DNA of 64,000 bases from Clarkia xantiana subsp. parviflora (GCA_036873135.1 JAPTYO010000022.1:8151785-8215784), one strand, 5' to 3'. Counted from the stretch's first letter, positions 1-10,755 are shown. Made by a program: numbers and translations. Notes: a model not told the origin generated them from the sequence alone.

Positions 1-480
1 AGGTGTCTCAGGTACCTGGCGAACCGTTAGGGGTGGTTAACCCGTATCCCGCTTATCTCGTACACGATCTCGCGTATCTTAGCCATGCCCCACGTATCTC
101 GGCCACGATCCGTGTATCTTAACCACGTTCCGTATGTCTCGGCCACGCCCCGCATATCTTGGCTTTATCCTCTGGTAACGAGTCCCGACTCCCGTCGAGG
201 ACTCCAGAGTTATCTCGTTGTGTCACCGCTCGGGGCCCCTCGTCCTCGTGACAGGGCCAATCCTTTCTCAGGGATTCATCATCGGGGCCTACTTAAAGGC
301 TTCTCATCGGGAGCTTTTAGCTCCACTGTCGGGACCGACTCTGTCGGGACCCTGCTTCGTCGGGACTCCCTTCATCGGGACCCTTCTCCTAGGTCATCGT
401 GACCTTTACTCTGGGCCTGGTGGGCCTGTTTGCCGTTTCCTCGCCGTTAAAGGGCCTGACGGCTATAATCGGACCCATCA
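1..480 (-). repeat. Element A: LTR end, truncated by the window edge
   Basis: Reading from 480 downward the sequence starts TGATGGGTCC and matches the LTRs of elements D (30676-31393) and G (55406-56136), including the run of about 20-bp units with the core GCCGAGATACGCG. No polypurine tract lies just outside position 480, so this is the outer (5') end of a minus-strand element or of a solo LTR, with the rest lying left of the window. Bases 481-485 (catat) are the expected place for its target duplication, which cannot be checked here. The short open frames inside it are not genes. Confidence 0.85.
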
Positions 481-675
481 CATATAAGATTTTTTTTAAG
501 AATAAATTTGTTTTAAAATAATAAAGCTAAAGCTGTTCGATGACATCTTATTTCTACCATGTTCACCTTTAAGCGTAACTCACTTTATCCGTCTTTGAGC
601 TACCTATGTAATATCTGAGTTTTTACAACCATGGGATTAAGCCCATTAACCCAAAGATCAAGTCCATCAGGCATA
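481..675. other. Host DNA between LTR A and a CACTA terminus
   Basis: Short AT-rich stretch without a coding frame of note. Nothing further is recognised. Confidence 0.5.
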
Positions 676-850
676 CACTACAAGAAAATTGGGTATCAGC
701 AACGGATGAATTTCCAACAAACCTTATCTGTTGGAAAGTTCCAACAGATTTCAAACGGCCTCCAACGGATCTCAATTTTATCATTTTCCAAGTGATTTTC
801 CAACGACTTCCAACAGAAGTTTCCAACGACCTCTCTTCTGTTGGAAATTG
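676..850 (+). mobile_element. CACTA (En/Spm-like) transposon terminus
   Basis: Begins with CACTACAAGAAAATT, the usual plant CACTA terminal inverted repeat, and is followed by clustered sub-terminal motifs in both orientations (CCAACAGA, CCAACGG, TCTGTTGGAAA). Both traits are standard for this superfamily. No transposase and no matching opposite end (a TTTTCTTGTAGTG-like sequence) is visible in the window. It may be a truncated or very short non-autonomous copy whose other end has decayed. Confidence 0.7.
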
Positions 851-1285
851 AAAATAAGAGAATTCTTTCCATTATTATATTATTTATTAGAATTGATTCA
901 ACTAATATTAATTCATTAAATAGTAGTGTCGTAGTTTAGGTAATGGTATAGTTATATTACTTTTATTGTTTTGTTTCATGTTAATTATTTATTTAAAGTA
1001 ATAATGTAGGTTAGTATAATAGTTGAATATAATATTATCACCTATTTATATATATACTACTAATTAAATCGTTACTCTTAATTATATATATACTAGGTGC
1101 TGACCCTACGCTACGTGCAGAGTTATTTGTTAAATTGTAAATTTTAACATATATATATAATATTAATAATATAGCATATCATGCATCTCTAAACTTGAAA
1201 GCTCCATTGTATAAACCATAAATAGTATTGATAGAAATTCCGACTAAATAGTTCGATTTGTTCTGAGTGCACTCACAGTGGCAAT
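851..1285. other. AT-rich host DNA, left flank of element H
   Basis: No gene seen. The last five bases (1281-1285, gcaat) are the left copy of the target duplication of element H; the right copy is 53502-53506. Joined across the insertion, host sequence runs from about 1285 to 53507. Confidence 0.6.
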
Positions 1286-2141
1286 TGATGGATATGTGTC
1301 CAATTCGGGTTCGTATTTATGTTTCTGGCCTCGTAAACACGTCGAAAATCACATCACGGTTTAAAAACGCCTCCCAAGGGTCGAAACGGTCCGGAAGCAC
1401 GTTACGCGCGTCCGGACCGGACCTCCGGATTGCAATGCAATCCGGAGGTCCGGGTTGCGCGGCAAGCCTAGCATCGCCGAATTGCCCAAGTTCGACGAGG
1501 TCCGGATTGCACCACGGGTATTACGCGATTACCGTTACGTTTAGAGAAGTCGAGTTCGCGCATTGCCAATATTGATGACGGTTACCGCTTGCTTTTGAAC
1601 CGTCATCAAACCGCTCTAAAACCGGGTCCGGTCCCAAGGAAGCCTATAAATAGGAGGCCTTGGCCACCCATTTTCACATATCCTCTCATTTGCCCAACTT
1701 TGGCACTTTGAGCTCTGACTTCTCTCTAGAAATATCTTCTCTCTCTAAGATTACCTTTTTAGCCCTATTGTGACTTAGGCATCGGAGAGGGCTCCACTAG
1801 CATCACCCCCCCCCTCTCTCCGTGCTAGTACTGGCCCTTCGTGCAGGAACCAACGATCCGTGGCTAAGACGAGGAAGAGAAATAGGAGCAAGATGTGCCC
1901 AGACGCTCAGACTTGTGCACAGACCGCCATTTCCTGAGACACATCCGCCTTCCTGAGACACATCCGCTTTCCTGAGTCACATCCGCTTTCCTGAGACACA
2001 GACTCCTCTCGAGACACAGACTTTTCCGAGACTCAGCGATAAAACCGAACACCTCTTCCACGCGAAGGGTGACAGCCCAGAAACCCGCTCAACCACTTAG
2101 ACAGACGCGTTCATTCGGCCCAGTTCAGCCAGGACGCAACA
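1286..2141 (+). repeat. 5' LTR of element H
   Basis: Starts TGATGGATATG and ends CGCAACA. A TATA box (CCTATAAATAGG) lies at 1643-1654, so transcription probably starts around 1675. A near-perfect palindrome lies at 1417-1453, upstream of the TATA box. The matching 3' LTR is 52635-53501, which has a 15-bp duplication near 52880 and a shorter C-run. Confidence 0.92.
1417..1453. repeat. Perfect palindrome in the U3 part of the H LTR
   Basis: Two 18-bp arms (CCGGACCTCCGGATTGCA and its complement) are separated by one base. The 3' LTR keeps it at about 52766-52802 with 16-bp arms and a changed loop. It could form a hairpin or bind a dimeric factor. Confidence 0.8.
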
Positions 2142-2160
2142 TTTGGCGCCGTCTCCGTGA
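2142..2160 (+). other. Primer binding site of element H
   Basis: TTTGGCGCCGTCTCCGTG directly follows the LTR. The TGGCGCCGT core is shared with B, D, E and F and could pair with a tRNA 3' end (ACGGCGCCA, as in plant tRNA-Asp); the rest matches that tRNA less well. Confidence 0.7.
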
Positions 2161-2190
2161 TTCGAACAAAAGCTACCATACCACAAAGAC

Positions 2191-4345
2191 ATGACGAGTG
2201 ATCGCAACCCTCCCGAAGAGGTTAACGCGAGAAATACAAGGAAAAGTCCTGGACGTCCTAAGAAGTCTCCGGCAAACATAAGAGCAGGAGGTCAGAAGCC
2301 AGCTGGAAGCCAGTCAGGACCTTTCCACATACCGAGAGCTACTTCCGTAGCTTCATCCATGCCAACCGAGGATGTGCCCGACGCATAGCACAACCACCAA
2401 GAGCCAAGGGACGAGCATCGCTCACCCCCACCTGGTTTCGAGCCAGAGATGCATGATGATGAAGAATCTCAGACAGAAATGCAACAAGGCGAACAACAAA
2501 GAACGAGAGCAAACCCGATGCCTACCGTTACTCCAGCAATGATGGCTGCACTGGAGGAGTTACTCGCATTCCGCGAGTCACTAAAAAATAAAGGATATGC
2601 GGCTCAACCAAATCCAACCAACCAGGAGCACGCTGCGCCAACAAGAGAAATGTCGCAAGACACTACCCGCCAAGGCGGACCATTCCAGGGAAGACACCAA
2701 CATGCGAGATATGATGCCGCACGTTCATATACTCCTTCCCAAGGAGCCCGTCATTGGAGGAATGAAAGGCAACCCCCATACCACTGCCCACAGCAGCCAA
2801 CGAGGGATGGTCCATTCCAGGCCACAAGTAGAGATCAATCTGACATCTACCATAACTCTGGTCGGCAAAATCCTTCAACGGGTTATGCTGAACCTGTAAA
2901 AGGGTTTACTGCCGAGATGTTAGAAGAAATGGTGGAGAAGAAGATGAAAGAAGCAAAGATGAAGGGTATGCACGCACTTGAAGAAAGGGCGTCACATCCA
3001 TTCGCGGACCACCTTGTGAACAGTCGCGTCCCAGACGCACTGTACCGGATTGGAGGAGACCTCTATCGCGGAAAAGGAGATCCAGTGGAACATGTGCAGA
3101 AGCACGAGGCCTCTCTGCCAGGCAGAACGAAGAACCCACACCACTTTGCAATGACGTTTGCACAAACTCTTGCCGGGACTGCAGCACACTGGTTCTTCTC
3201 GCTGCCATGCGGAAGCATTACCTCATGGGCAGACCTGAAGGCTAAATTAATTCAACGATACATGGGCGAACACACATTGTTGAAAGGAACAAATACTCTG
3301 GACGACGTCCAGCAGCAAAATGAAGAATCTCTCGCTGAATATTACGTTCGTTTCAACCAAAATATCTCGGATATTCAGGGAAACCTGACAGAAGGAGAGA
3401 TAGTGTGAGCATTCTTCCGAAACCTCGGACGAAGAGGCTATGCCCTAGCAGAAAAGATGGCAAAGCGCCCGGCTGAAGCTCTAGAAGAGTTAGCCGCAAG
3501 AGTTAAGGAGTACGTGGACCTCGAAAGGTTCAGGAGCCAGAACAAGGCGAAAGTCTCTGCGGCAAAGGCAAAAGAAAACCCAAAGCAGAATCAAGCAAAA
3601 CCACCCTCAAGCGGTCAGCAAGGATGAAATTGGCAGCCTCAGCCGAAAAGGCCCTTTCAAGGAGATTTCCAGAAGCCAAAAGAAGTAAACCTCGCTGACT
3701 GCATTCCATTGAATGCCCCGCTGTCCGTGATACTGAGGGAAATGAAGGATGCGAGCATGTGGAAAGAGCCAAACAATTTCAGAAAACGCCCGCTGGGAAA
3801 AGACAAAGACAAGTGGTGTAAAAACCACGAGGTCTTTGGCCACGAGACGGACAGCTGTGTCAGCCTACGTTTCCGCATTAACAACTTCGTCCTCAAAGGC
3901 GAATTGAAGCAATTCGTCGATCAAGGCGACAACCCCCCAAAGAAGGCTCAAGCAGAGTCATCGAAGAGAGGAAATAAAGGTAAAGAGAAAGTCAACGACA
4001 ACCCTCCACCAGCCAAGCGAGGTGTCATCAACGTCATCCACGGAGGACCTGCCGCCGGAGGACAAGTGTCTAATGCTCGGGACATTTATGCATCCCAAGC
4101 AGCAACATTGCCGAAATACGGAAAGCGCAAGCGACCGGAGCAAGACGACGTGGTTATCCAATTTTCGAGGGAAGACTCAAAGCATATCGTTTACCCTCAC
4201 GATTACGCTTTAGTCATAACCATGGACATCGACAAATATGATGTGAAAAGAATCCTCGTTGATGGTGGAAGCTCCGCTGACATTCTACATGTCAAAGTCC
4301 TAGAGCAACTGGGAAGATCAGTCAAATACTTGACTCTCGAACCTT
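2191..4345 (+). pseudogene. Broken Gag-protease of element H
   Basis: A single frame starts at ATG 2191 and encodes a proline/glutamine-rich N-terminus, then a Retrotrans_gag-type capsid region (HWFFSLP near 3190; EYYVRFNQNI near 3340), a knuckle-like WCKNHEVFGHETDSC near 3812, and an aspartic protease region with LVDGGSSAD near 4255. It is interrupted by stops at 2386-2388, 3406-3408 and 3625-3627, and by a frame change near 4344 that moves the coding frame into the next segment. The stop at 3406 stands where the intact relative at 58284 has arginine, consistent with CGA to TGA. In a live copy this would supply virus-like particle protein and its maturation protease in the cytoplasm. No RT follows. 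Confidence 0.85.
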
Positions 4346-5336
4346 TTCGCTAGTCAGCTTTGCCGGGGCAGCTACACACCCCCTGGGAACGATCACACTT
4401 CCTGTCATCCTTGGCCAAGGGTGGAAAGCATTGCACGTCAACGTCACTTTCGTCGTTGTGGAATCTCTTGGGGCCTATAATGGAATTTTGGGACGAACAA
4501 CGATCAACCCTTACGTAATCGTGCCCTCTACTGTCCACCAGAAGATGAAGTTCCCTACGGACCATGGGATCGGGGAAGTACTTGGCGACCAGATAGCTGC
4601 AAGACGTTATTACGTCAACGCCCTAAGAGCAAAGCACCATTTCCATGTGGCGATGGTAAATTCTTTCAAGAAACAGAAAGTCGCTGGTGATGAAAGGCAG
4701 GAACAAGTTGTTATAGTTTGGAAGCCACAAGAGTACATTCAGTATTCGTCATGGAACCAGATATGGCTCGTCAAGCAGGGTGAAGGCGAGCCAATCATGA
4801 AGTACTTCAACAGATTCGCTGCCAACGCCTCTTTGGCAAAAGCAACAAGAGAGGAAGTGATAAGCGTGTTCTATGCAAACATGAACGCCAGATCCTTCCT
4901 TCTCTTCGGAAGAACTCATGGATGGCGAACAACCAGAACCATGGCAGATCTAAAAGACAAGCTCGAGACAGCAGACTTGTGTGAACAAGAACTGAGGTGG
5001 GGTACACCCCTCAGTTGGGACAAAGAAGTTCAAGCTGAAACGAACAAACAGGAGGGCGCAAGCATCAATATCAACAACATCTTCACACCGCTAAAAACGG
5101 TTGCTGAAGAAATTTACGTCAACCTAATCGAAAACAAGCTCCCAAGTCCACTTGTTCCGAAGACTTCTTTCTTGGGTAACAACATTAAGGAATGGTGCAA
5201 ATACCACAAAACTTGGGGGCACAACAAAAACATGTGTCTACCACTGAGGTGGGAGATTGAAGAATGCATTGTGCTGGGCGCATTAAGGCGATTTATTGCA
5301 ACCGACTCTGCGACATCATCGTCAAACCAACTATGA
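4346..5336 (+). pseudogene. Protease C-terminus plus second Gag-like module of element H
   Basis: After the frame change near 4344 the reading continues to 5336 without a stop. The first part completes the protease region (NGILGRTTINP, then a HQKMKF block near 4535). From about 4785 a second capsid-like stretch appears (GEPIMKYFNRF), and near 5193 a second knuckle-like motif, WCKYHKTWGHNKNMC. The order matches the C-terminal third of the intact protein of element F (58284-61532), so this is an older copy of the same Gag-protease-Gag design. The frame ends with a short tail and TGA; RT, RNase H and integrase are absent rather than decayed, because the next recognisable features are tandem repeats and the antisense gene. 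Confidence 0.75.
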
Positions 5337-5778
5337 AAGAAACGGGAGAAATAACTATCTTTCCAATTAATTTGCGCATTTCTATTCTAAGTGCTTTTAG
5401 TACCATCGCATCTAGTTCCTTTACATGTTTTAAAAAGGAATGATCGGTTGACGCCTTCTCGAAAAAACAATTTAAATACGCGCAAGTATCTAATAAAGTC
5501 AATCTACATTTGTAGGTACATATCTATGTCTTGCATGCTATTTTGGATTAAACGCGAAGTAACAAAACTACGCGCTTATTATCTACATCAACAACCCAAG
5601 ATATTATGCCATGTGTAAGCAAAAAATCTATTACGCGTTATGACAACGCTTATCATCAATAACAACTTACTCATACTGACGACTATATCAAAAGGCGTCA
5701 TCATGGAATCAACAACATGGAATTAAGCCCAAGATATTTTCAAAGTCAGCATGCTGCAACAACATATAGCGGATGACA
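5337..5778. other. H spacer after the sense frame
   Basis: No gene seen. Non-coding sequence between the end of the Gag-like module and the first repeat array. Confidence 0.5.
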
Positions 5779-5943
5779 CTTGGAAAAACACCAAGGTCTA
5801 CTATCAAAATGACGACTATTCCAGAGGCGTCAACTACAAGCAATATCTTGGAAAAACACCAAGGTCTACTATCAAAACGACGACTATTCCAAAGGCGTCA
5901 ACTACAAGCAAAATCTTGGATTAACACCAACATTTACTATCAA
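5779..5943. repeat. 68-bp tandem repeat in the H spacer
   Basis: About 2.5 copies of a unit containing ACACCAAGGTCTACTATCAA and GACGACTATTCC. With the 66-bp array at 6159 it occupies the gap between the convergent sense and antisense genes. Confidence 0.8.
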
Positions 5944-6158
5944 AAGTAGCATGTTGAGGTATCCTCTTTGTAAAGACAAACCCCATGTTTACTTCTAAAA
6001 AGTGACATGCTGTGACATCTCTTGTTAGAGGCAAATCCTCATGTTCATAGCCATTCCTTGGATTCAGAACTGGATGGGCAAATACAATAAGGGACTGATC
6101 TCCCCATAAGTGGCGGAAGTTCTCTTGTTAGACAACGACCCCACGCTACAATAAGTAC

Positions 6159-6423
6159 GAATTCCTGATTAGGGTTCACTCTTTATGGCGAATGTCCTCT
6201 TGTTAGACGACAATCCCATACTATGAATTCCTGTTTAGGGTTCACTCTTTATGGCGAATGTCCTATTGCTAGACGACAATCCCATACTATGAATTCCTGT
6301 TTAGGGTTCACTCAATACGGCAAACGTCCTCTTGTTAGATGACAATCCTGTACTATGAATTCCTGTTCAAGGGTTCACACTTTACGGCAAAAGTCCTCTT
6401 GTTAGATGATAATTCCGTACTAT
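6159..6423. repeat. 66-bp tandem repeat in the H spacer
   Basis: Four copies, each starting GAATTCCTG and carrying TAGGGTTCAC and GTCCTCTTGTTAGA. The copies diverge increasingly toward the right. No protein frame runs through them. Confidence 0.88.
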
Positions 6424-7117
6424 AGTTTTCAAACCGTGTTGCGTGATTCCTGGACGCAGAAATCATGCATCACAATACATATTTTCAAAAGTGTTACGTG
6501 GTCGCTGGATGCATAAATCACGTATCACAAATATTTTTTCAAAAACCAAAATGTTTTTACGTATGCTTCCCCAACGTGGGTTGATACACGCTGGCAGGTG
6601 CGCACCCTGTTTAAAACTCATAAAATTTACAAGTCGAGTCTTCTACAACGTCGCCTTAGAGTGGAACTAAGAGACGGTATAAACTAGTATCTTGCTTAGC
6701 CAAGATAACACCTTTTAAATACACTACTTGTTAAGAAATATTGCTATACGCGAAATACTTGACAGGTTACAACATATATAGCGGCAAGCTATTCAGGAAA
6801 GAAGGACAACATGCGTAATGCATCATGCAAGCAATCTTGAGTACATCTCAAGTCATCAATCAAGAAGTGGCTATCGGTCACGGCTGCGGGGACTATGTCT
6901 ACGTTACTAGTCATCCACATTCAACAAACACAGTAAGTGATAACGGTATGAAATATTACTAACAAGTTATCATGCAAACTGCTATGCATAAAGCAGGTTC
7001 AAAGGGAACAAGTCACTAGCAGCAACCAAGGAACAACTCCAACAAGTTTCCAAACATAGAAGCCGGGGGGCAAACAGACTCAGAAACGAGTTCAACATAT
7101 CCAAAAGATGGCACAGA
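6424..7117. other. H spacer between repeats and antisense gene
   Basis: No gene seen. It includes two imperfect copies of a 'cgtg(g)t..ctggacgca..aaatca' segment near 6440-6530. It probably holds the 3' untranslated regions of both convergent transcripts. Confidence 0.45.
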
Positions 7118-7383
7118 TCAAAGAATGCCATCATCTCTGACAAGATTGGGCGGAACAGGCAGAAGTTGCACATTAGTGTCGCCACCGTCTTCTCCAAACA
7201 AAAAGGCAAACTGTGCTGCTGCAGTATCCAAACGACGGAGCTCGGCAACTTGCCCAACCGCAAACTCCGCATACGGCCCTAACCTGTCAAAAGGAAAGCC
7301 GGGAGCAAGAATGCTCACTCTACAAACAAAGTCTTCAACAAACTCGCTAAGCATAGGAGCGCCCTTCGCCGTAGCAGCAGCAG
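7118..7383 (-). pseudogene. Last exon, C-terminal part, of H's antisense gene (cut by B)
   Basis: Reads leftward from the insertion junction as a frame continuous with the coiled-coil exon at 48867-49217. It contains GFPFDRLGPYAEF, the counterpart of a DLGDFGPYASG stretch in the antisense gene of element F (62851-63459), and ends at a stop at 7118. Together the two pieces form one exon split by the 41.5-kb element B, with AGCAG duplicated on both sides. Function of the protein is unknown. Confidence 0.8.
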
Positions 7384-8052
7384 TGATGGGTTTCGATATA
7401 GCCGTCAGGCCCATTAACGGCGACTAAACGGCGAAGAAGGCCCACTGGGCCCCAAAGAGGCTTAGAAGACCAATACGAGGGGACCCAACAAGGCCGGTCC
7501 CGACATACGAGCTGAACGCTCCCGATCCTATGCCTTTAAGTAGGCCCCGATCCTATGCCTTTAAGTAGGCCCCGATGATAGGCCTTTAAGTAGGCCCCGA
7601 CGATATGCCTTTAAGTAGGCCCCGATATTGAATCCCTGAGAATACTGGCCCTGTCCCGATGACGAGGGGCCCCGAGCGATGACCAAAGGAGATAACTCTG
7701 GAGTCCCCGACGTCCGTCGGGACTTGCCACCAGAGAACGAGGCCGAGAAATACGCCCACTATCAACATAGTGGGGAAATGGCCTGAAAACACGGAACGTG
7801 GGCTACTGGCCGTGCCGAGATAAACGGAATGTGGCAGTTATCTCAACAGGTAACTGAGGTGACCCCTCCCCTATATAAAGGAAGGAGTTACCTCAGGATT
7901 GTTACGTTCATACTTACATACTGATACTTGCCAGTTTACATCGAGATACTCATTTAAGCATCAGAGAGGGATTTTGGGTCACCGCCCGGTCTATCCCCTT
8001 CTTACAGGATTACTTGGAGCAAAGGAGTTCGGACTTCCGTCAAGAACGTACC
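7384..8052 (+). repeat. 5' LTR of element B (main part; last 23 bases at 38458-38480)
   Basis: Starts TGATGGGTTTCG and carries a TATA box at 7871-7879 (CCTATATAAAGG). Element C is inserted 23 bases before the LTR end, duplicating GTACC (8048-8052 and 38453-38457). The intact counterpart is 48175-48866. Confidence 0.92.
7523..7622. repeat. 25-bp tandem repeat in the B LTR
   Basis: Four copies of a unit with CCTTTAAGTAGGCCC. The 3' LTR has the same array near 48312-48411. The LTRs of D and G carry only one copy, so the array is specific to this family. Confidence 0.85.
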
Positions 8053-9676
8053 TGTCAGACCTAAATCTAACTTACGGCGAATTACGTTTTAAAAACGTGG
8101 ATTTTAAATAGAGTCGCCACTAGTTAATTATTAGGCTAACTAGAATCCTAAATTACCTAAGCGAATAACTAATTAAACACCTAGGTATTAAATCAGTCTA
8201 CGATCAGAAATATGAGTTCGGGGGTTCTATTACGAATTAAAAATATAATTTTTAATTACGTCCTTTCGGTACTCAATTTACTTAATTTGCCAATTTATCA
8301 CCTACGCCCAATTAATCCAAAAAATGTCAAAATTAATCAAATTTGATTACAAAAATATTAATCAGATATAATCTTAAATCTAAAAAAAAATTAATTATAA
8401 CCTATAACTCCTAGTAAAAATGAAATCTAAAATACTAAAAAACTTCTAACATGCTATTTAAATGTAGTCAATTACAATTAAATTACTAATTAAATTTTAC
8501 CAATTACATTTAAACTATTAGTTAAATCTAATTAATTACGTTTGAATTTTTAATTAATTGTAATATAATATTCAAAACAGAAAACCTAATAATCAAATAT
8601 TAATAATAAATTATTAAATTAAAAAAAAAACTTAAAACAGCAGCGTGACCTACTTGAAGGAGAAGGAGGATGGCCGGCGGCAGCCAGTGGTGGACCGGAC
8701 GGCAGGGCGGGAGGTCGTGGCGGACGGGAGTTGCAGGGGCGGCGCGAGTCCGTGGCGGCGGCCTGGAGGGCGGGGAACCAGTCACCGGAGCTGGCTGGCT
8801 GGCAGAGCGTGGTCAGATCTGGAGTGGTCGGGTCGGCATCGGGTGTAGGGGACGGACCCGGGTGCGTCAGGTGGAGCTGAGGACGGCCACCGGCGATGTC
8901 AGGTCGGCGTCGGGGGGTGTCAGGTCGGAAGAAGCCGGACGGGAAGAGAGATAAAATAAGGAGAGAGAGAGGGCCGGAGAGAGAGAGATAGGGAGAGAGG
9001 GCCGGCGAGAGAGAGAGAGAGAGGGAGGAGAGGGAAAGCGCGGTCGCCGGCGACGGTGGGGCTGGCCGGTCGACGGTGTGGCTGGCCGGTCGAGCACACG
9101 GTGGCGAGGGTGGCCGGCGGTGGTCGGGCCGTCAGGACAGCCGCCGGCGGCAAATCAGCGCAGGTGGGCTGGGGCTGCAGCCGTGAGGAGAAAAAAAAAA
9201 ATAAACTCTGAGCACAAGAGGACAAAAATCGCGCAGATCCCGAGAAATAATGTATTATTTTTTTTCTTGTGTTTTTCTGTGTCCTTTACAATGTAAACTA
9301 GACCCCTATTTATCCTAAAAACCTAGTCTAGATTACAGATAAATTCAAATAAAAAAAATACTAACAGATAATTATTCTAGAGAATATTCCTAAGGATATT
9401 TATCTTTACAGATAATTATTTTTTTGAACAAAAAATAATATCTGGAGATAAATATCTTACATATAATTTTCTAAAATAAAAAAAACTAATTATTATATAT
9501 ATATTTTAAATAATTCCGAAAATATTAAATAAATTCGAAATAATTTAAAATATATTTTATAATAATTTCCCTAATGTGCCCTTGAGCATTTTTGGAGACT
9601 TTGTGGCTTGACGCGTCCGGAATTTGACGTATCATGTGTAACGTCGTTACGTCCGGGTCAAAATCGAGTGTTTACA
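8053..9676 (-). repeat. Left LTR of C (3' LTR of the minus-strand element)
   Basis: 1624 bp, against 1170 bp for the right copy, which lacks a block equivalent to about 9200-9655. A GC-rich core (8640-9190) with GAGA and CCGG repeats separates AT-rich ends. A TATA-like GATAAATAGGGG on the minus strand near 9303-9314 lies in the block missing from the right LTR. The GC-rich core gives several long random frames that are not taken as genes. Confidence 0.88.
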
Positions 9677-9695
9677 GTTTGCCCCTCTTTGGACG
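9677..9695 (-). other. Polypurine tract of element C
   Basis: On the minus strand CCAAAGAGGGGCAAAC abuts the LTR start. This is the expected plus-strand primer site and fixes C's orientation. Confidence 0.75.
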
Positions 9696-9830
9696 AACTC
9701 CGTAGAATGTGTTCGAAGGGGTTTGTCCAAAGACGAGGAAACACTGATCTTGACCAGAAAGTATATTCTCTTCCAATTCTTCAAAGTCTTCAAGGTGGCT
9801 CATATGCTTATTGGTGCGGAAAGATAAAAC

Positions 9831-10164
9831 CTCTGTCGGCGGGACGCCTGTTGGCGGTGCCTCCATTAGCGATGCAGAAAGTAAAGCCTCCAGTGGCGGT
9901 GCGGAAAAGTAAAGCCTCGGTTGGCGGTGCCCCTGTTGGCGGTGCCTCCGTTGGCGGTGCAGAAAGTAAAGACCTCAATCGACGATGCCTCCAGTGGCGT
10001 GCGACAAGGAAAAGCCTCCAGTGGCGGTGCGGAAAGTAAAGCCTCCAGTGGCGTGCAGAAAAGTAATGCCTCCAGTGGCGTGCGGGAAAGTAAAGCCTCC
10101 AGTGACGTGCGGAAAAGTAAAGCCTCCAGTGGCGTGCGGAAAAGTAAAGCCTCCAGTGGCGTGC
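9831..10164. repeat. About 27-bp tandem repeat near the 3' end of C
   Basis: A dozen or so copies of a unit with AAAGTAAAGCCTCCAGTGGCG, degenerate on the left and more regular on the right. The array resumes after element D at 31394. Open frames read through it in several phases because the unit is a multiple of three, so they are artefacts. Confidence 0.85.
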
Positions 10165-10719
10165 GGAAGCTCCCAATGAGAAGCCTTTAAGTAGGCCCCG
10201 ATGACGAATCCCTGAGAACGAATGGCCCTGTCACGATGATGAGGGGCCCCGAGCGTTGACACAACGAGATAACTCTGGAGTCCCCGATGTTAGTCGGGAC
10301 TCGCTATCAGAGGATAAGGCCGAGATACGCGGGGCGTGGCCGAGATACGCGAAACGTGGTTAAGATACACGGAGCGTGGCCGAGATACGCGTGGCGTGGC
10401 CGAGATAAGCGAGATCATGGCCTAGATAGGCGGGATCACACCCGAGATACGCGGGATACGGGCTAACCACCCCCAACGGTTCACCAGGTAACTGAGGTAT
10501 CTCTTCGCCTATAAAGGGCAAGAGGTCACCTCAGATCACTTACGTTGAATTACATACCCTTTGAGATTACTGCTTGCCAGTTCGTACTAGGCACTCATTT
10601 AAGCATCGGAGAGGGATTCTGGGTCACCGCCCGGTCTATCCCCTCTTGCAGGATTGCGTGGAGCGAAGGAGCTAGGATCGCCGTCAAAGTCCGTACCGGA
10701 GTTCCACCGTGATCCAACA
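10165..10719 (+). repeat. 5' LTR of element D, lacking its first ~160 bp
   Basis: Aligns to 30838-31393 of the 3' LTR. The first ~162 bases of U3 are missing and the sequence starts directly after a host repeat unit. The TATA box (CCTATAAAGG) at 10508-10517 and the LTR end CCAACA are kept. Between 10318 and 10460 lie about seven copies of a 20-bp unit, GCCGAGATACGCGGGGCGTG and variants. Confidence 0.85.
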
Positions 10720-10736
10720 TTGGCGCCGTCTGTGGG
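10720..10736 (+). other. Primer binding site of element D
   Basis: TTGGCGCCGTCTGTGGG follows the LTR immediately. Confidence 0.75.
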
Positions 10737-10755
10737 AATCAAACAAAAAGCTGAT

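Noticed and set aside
1..480. Idea that LTR A and LTR G are the two ends of one element
   Set aside because: Both are on the minus strand, but A has no polypurine tract and its interior must lie left of the window, while G's interior lies right of 56136.
8600..9300. Several GC-rich frames of 60-126 codons, also at 37830-38420
   Set aside because: They are low-complexity Arg/Gly/Pro/Ser frames in the GC-rich core of C's LTR, open in several phases at once.
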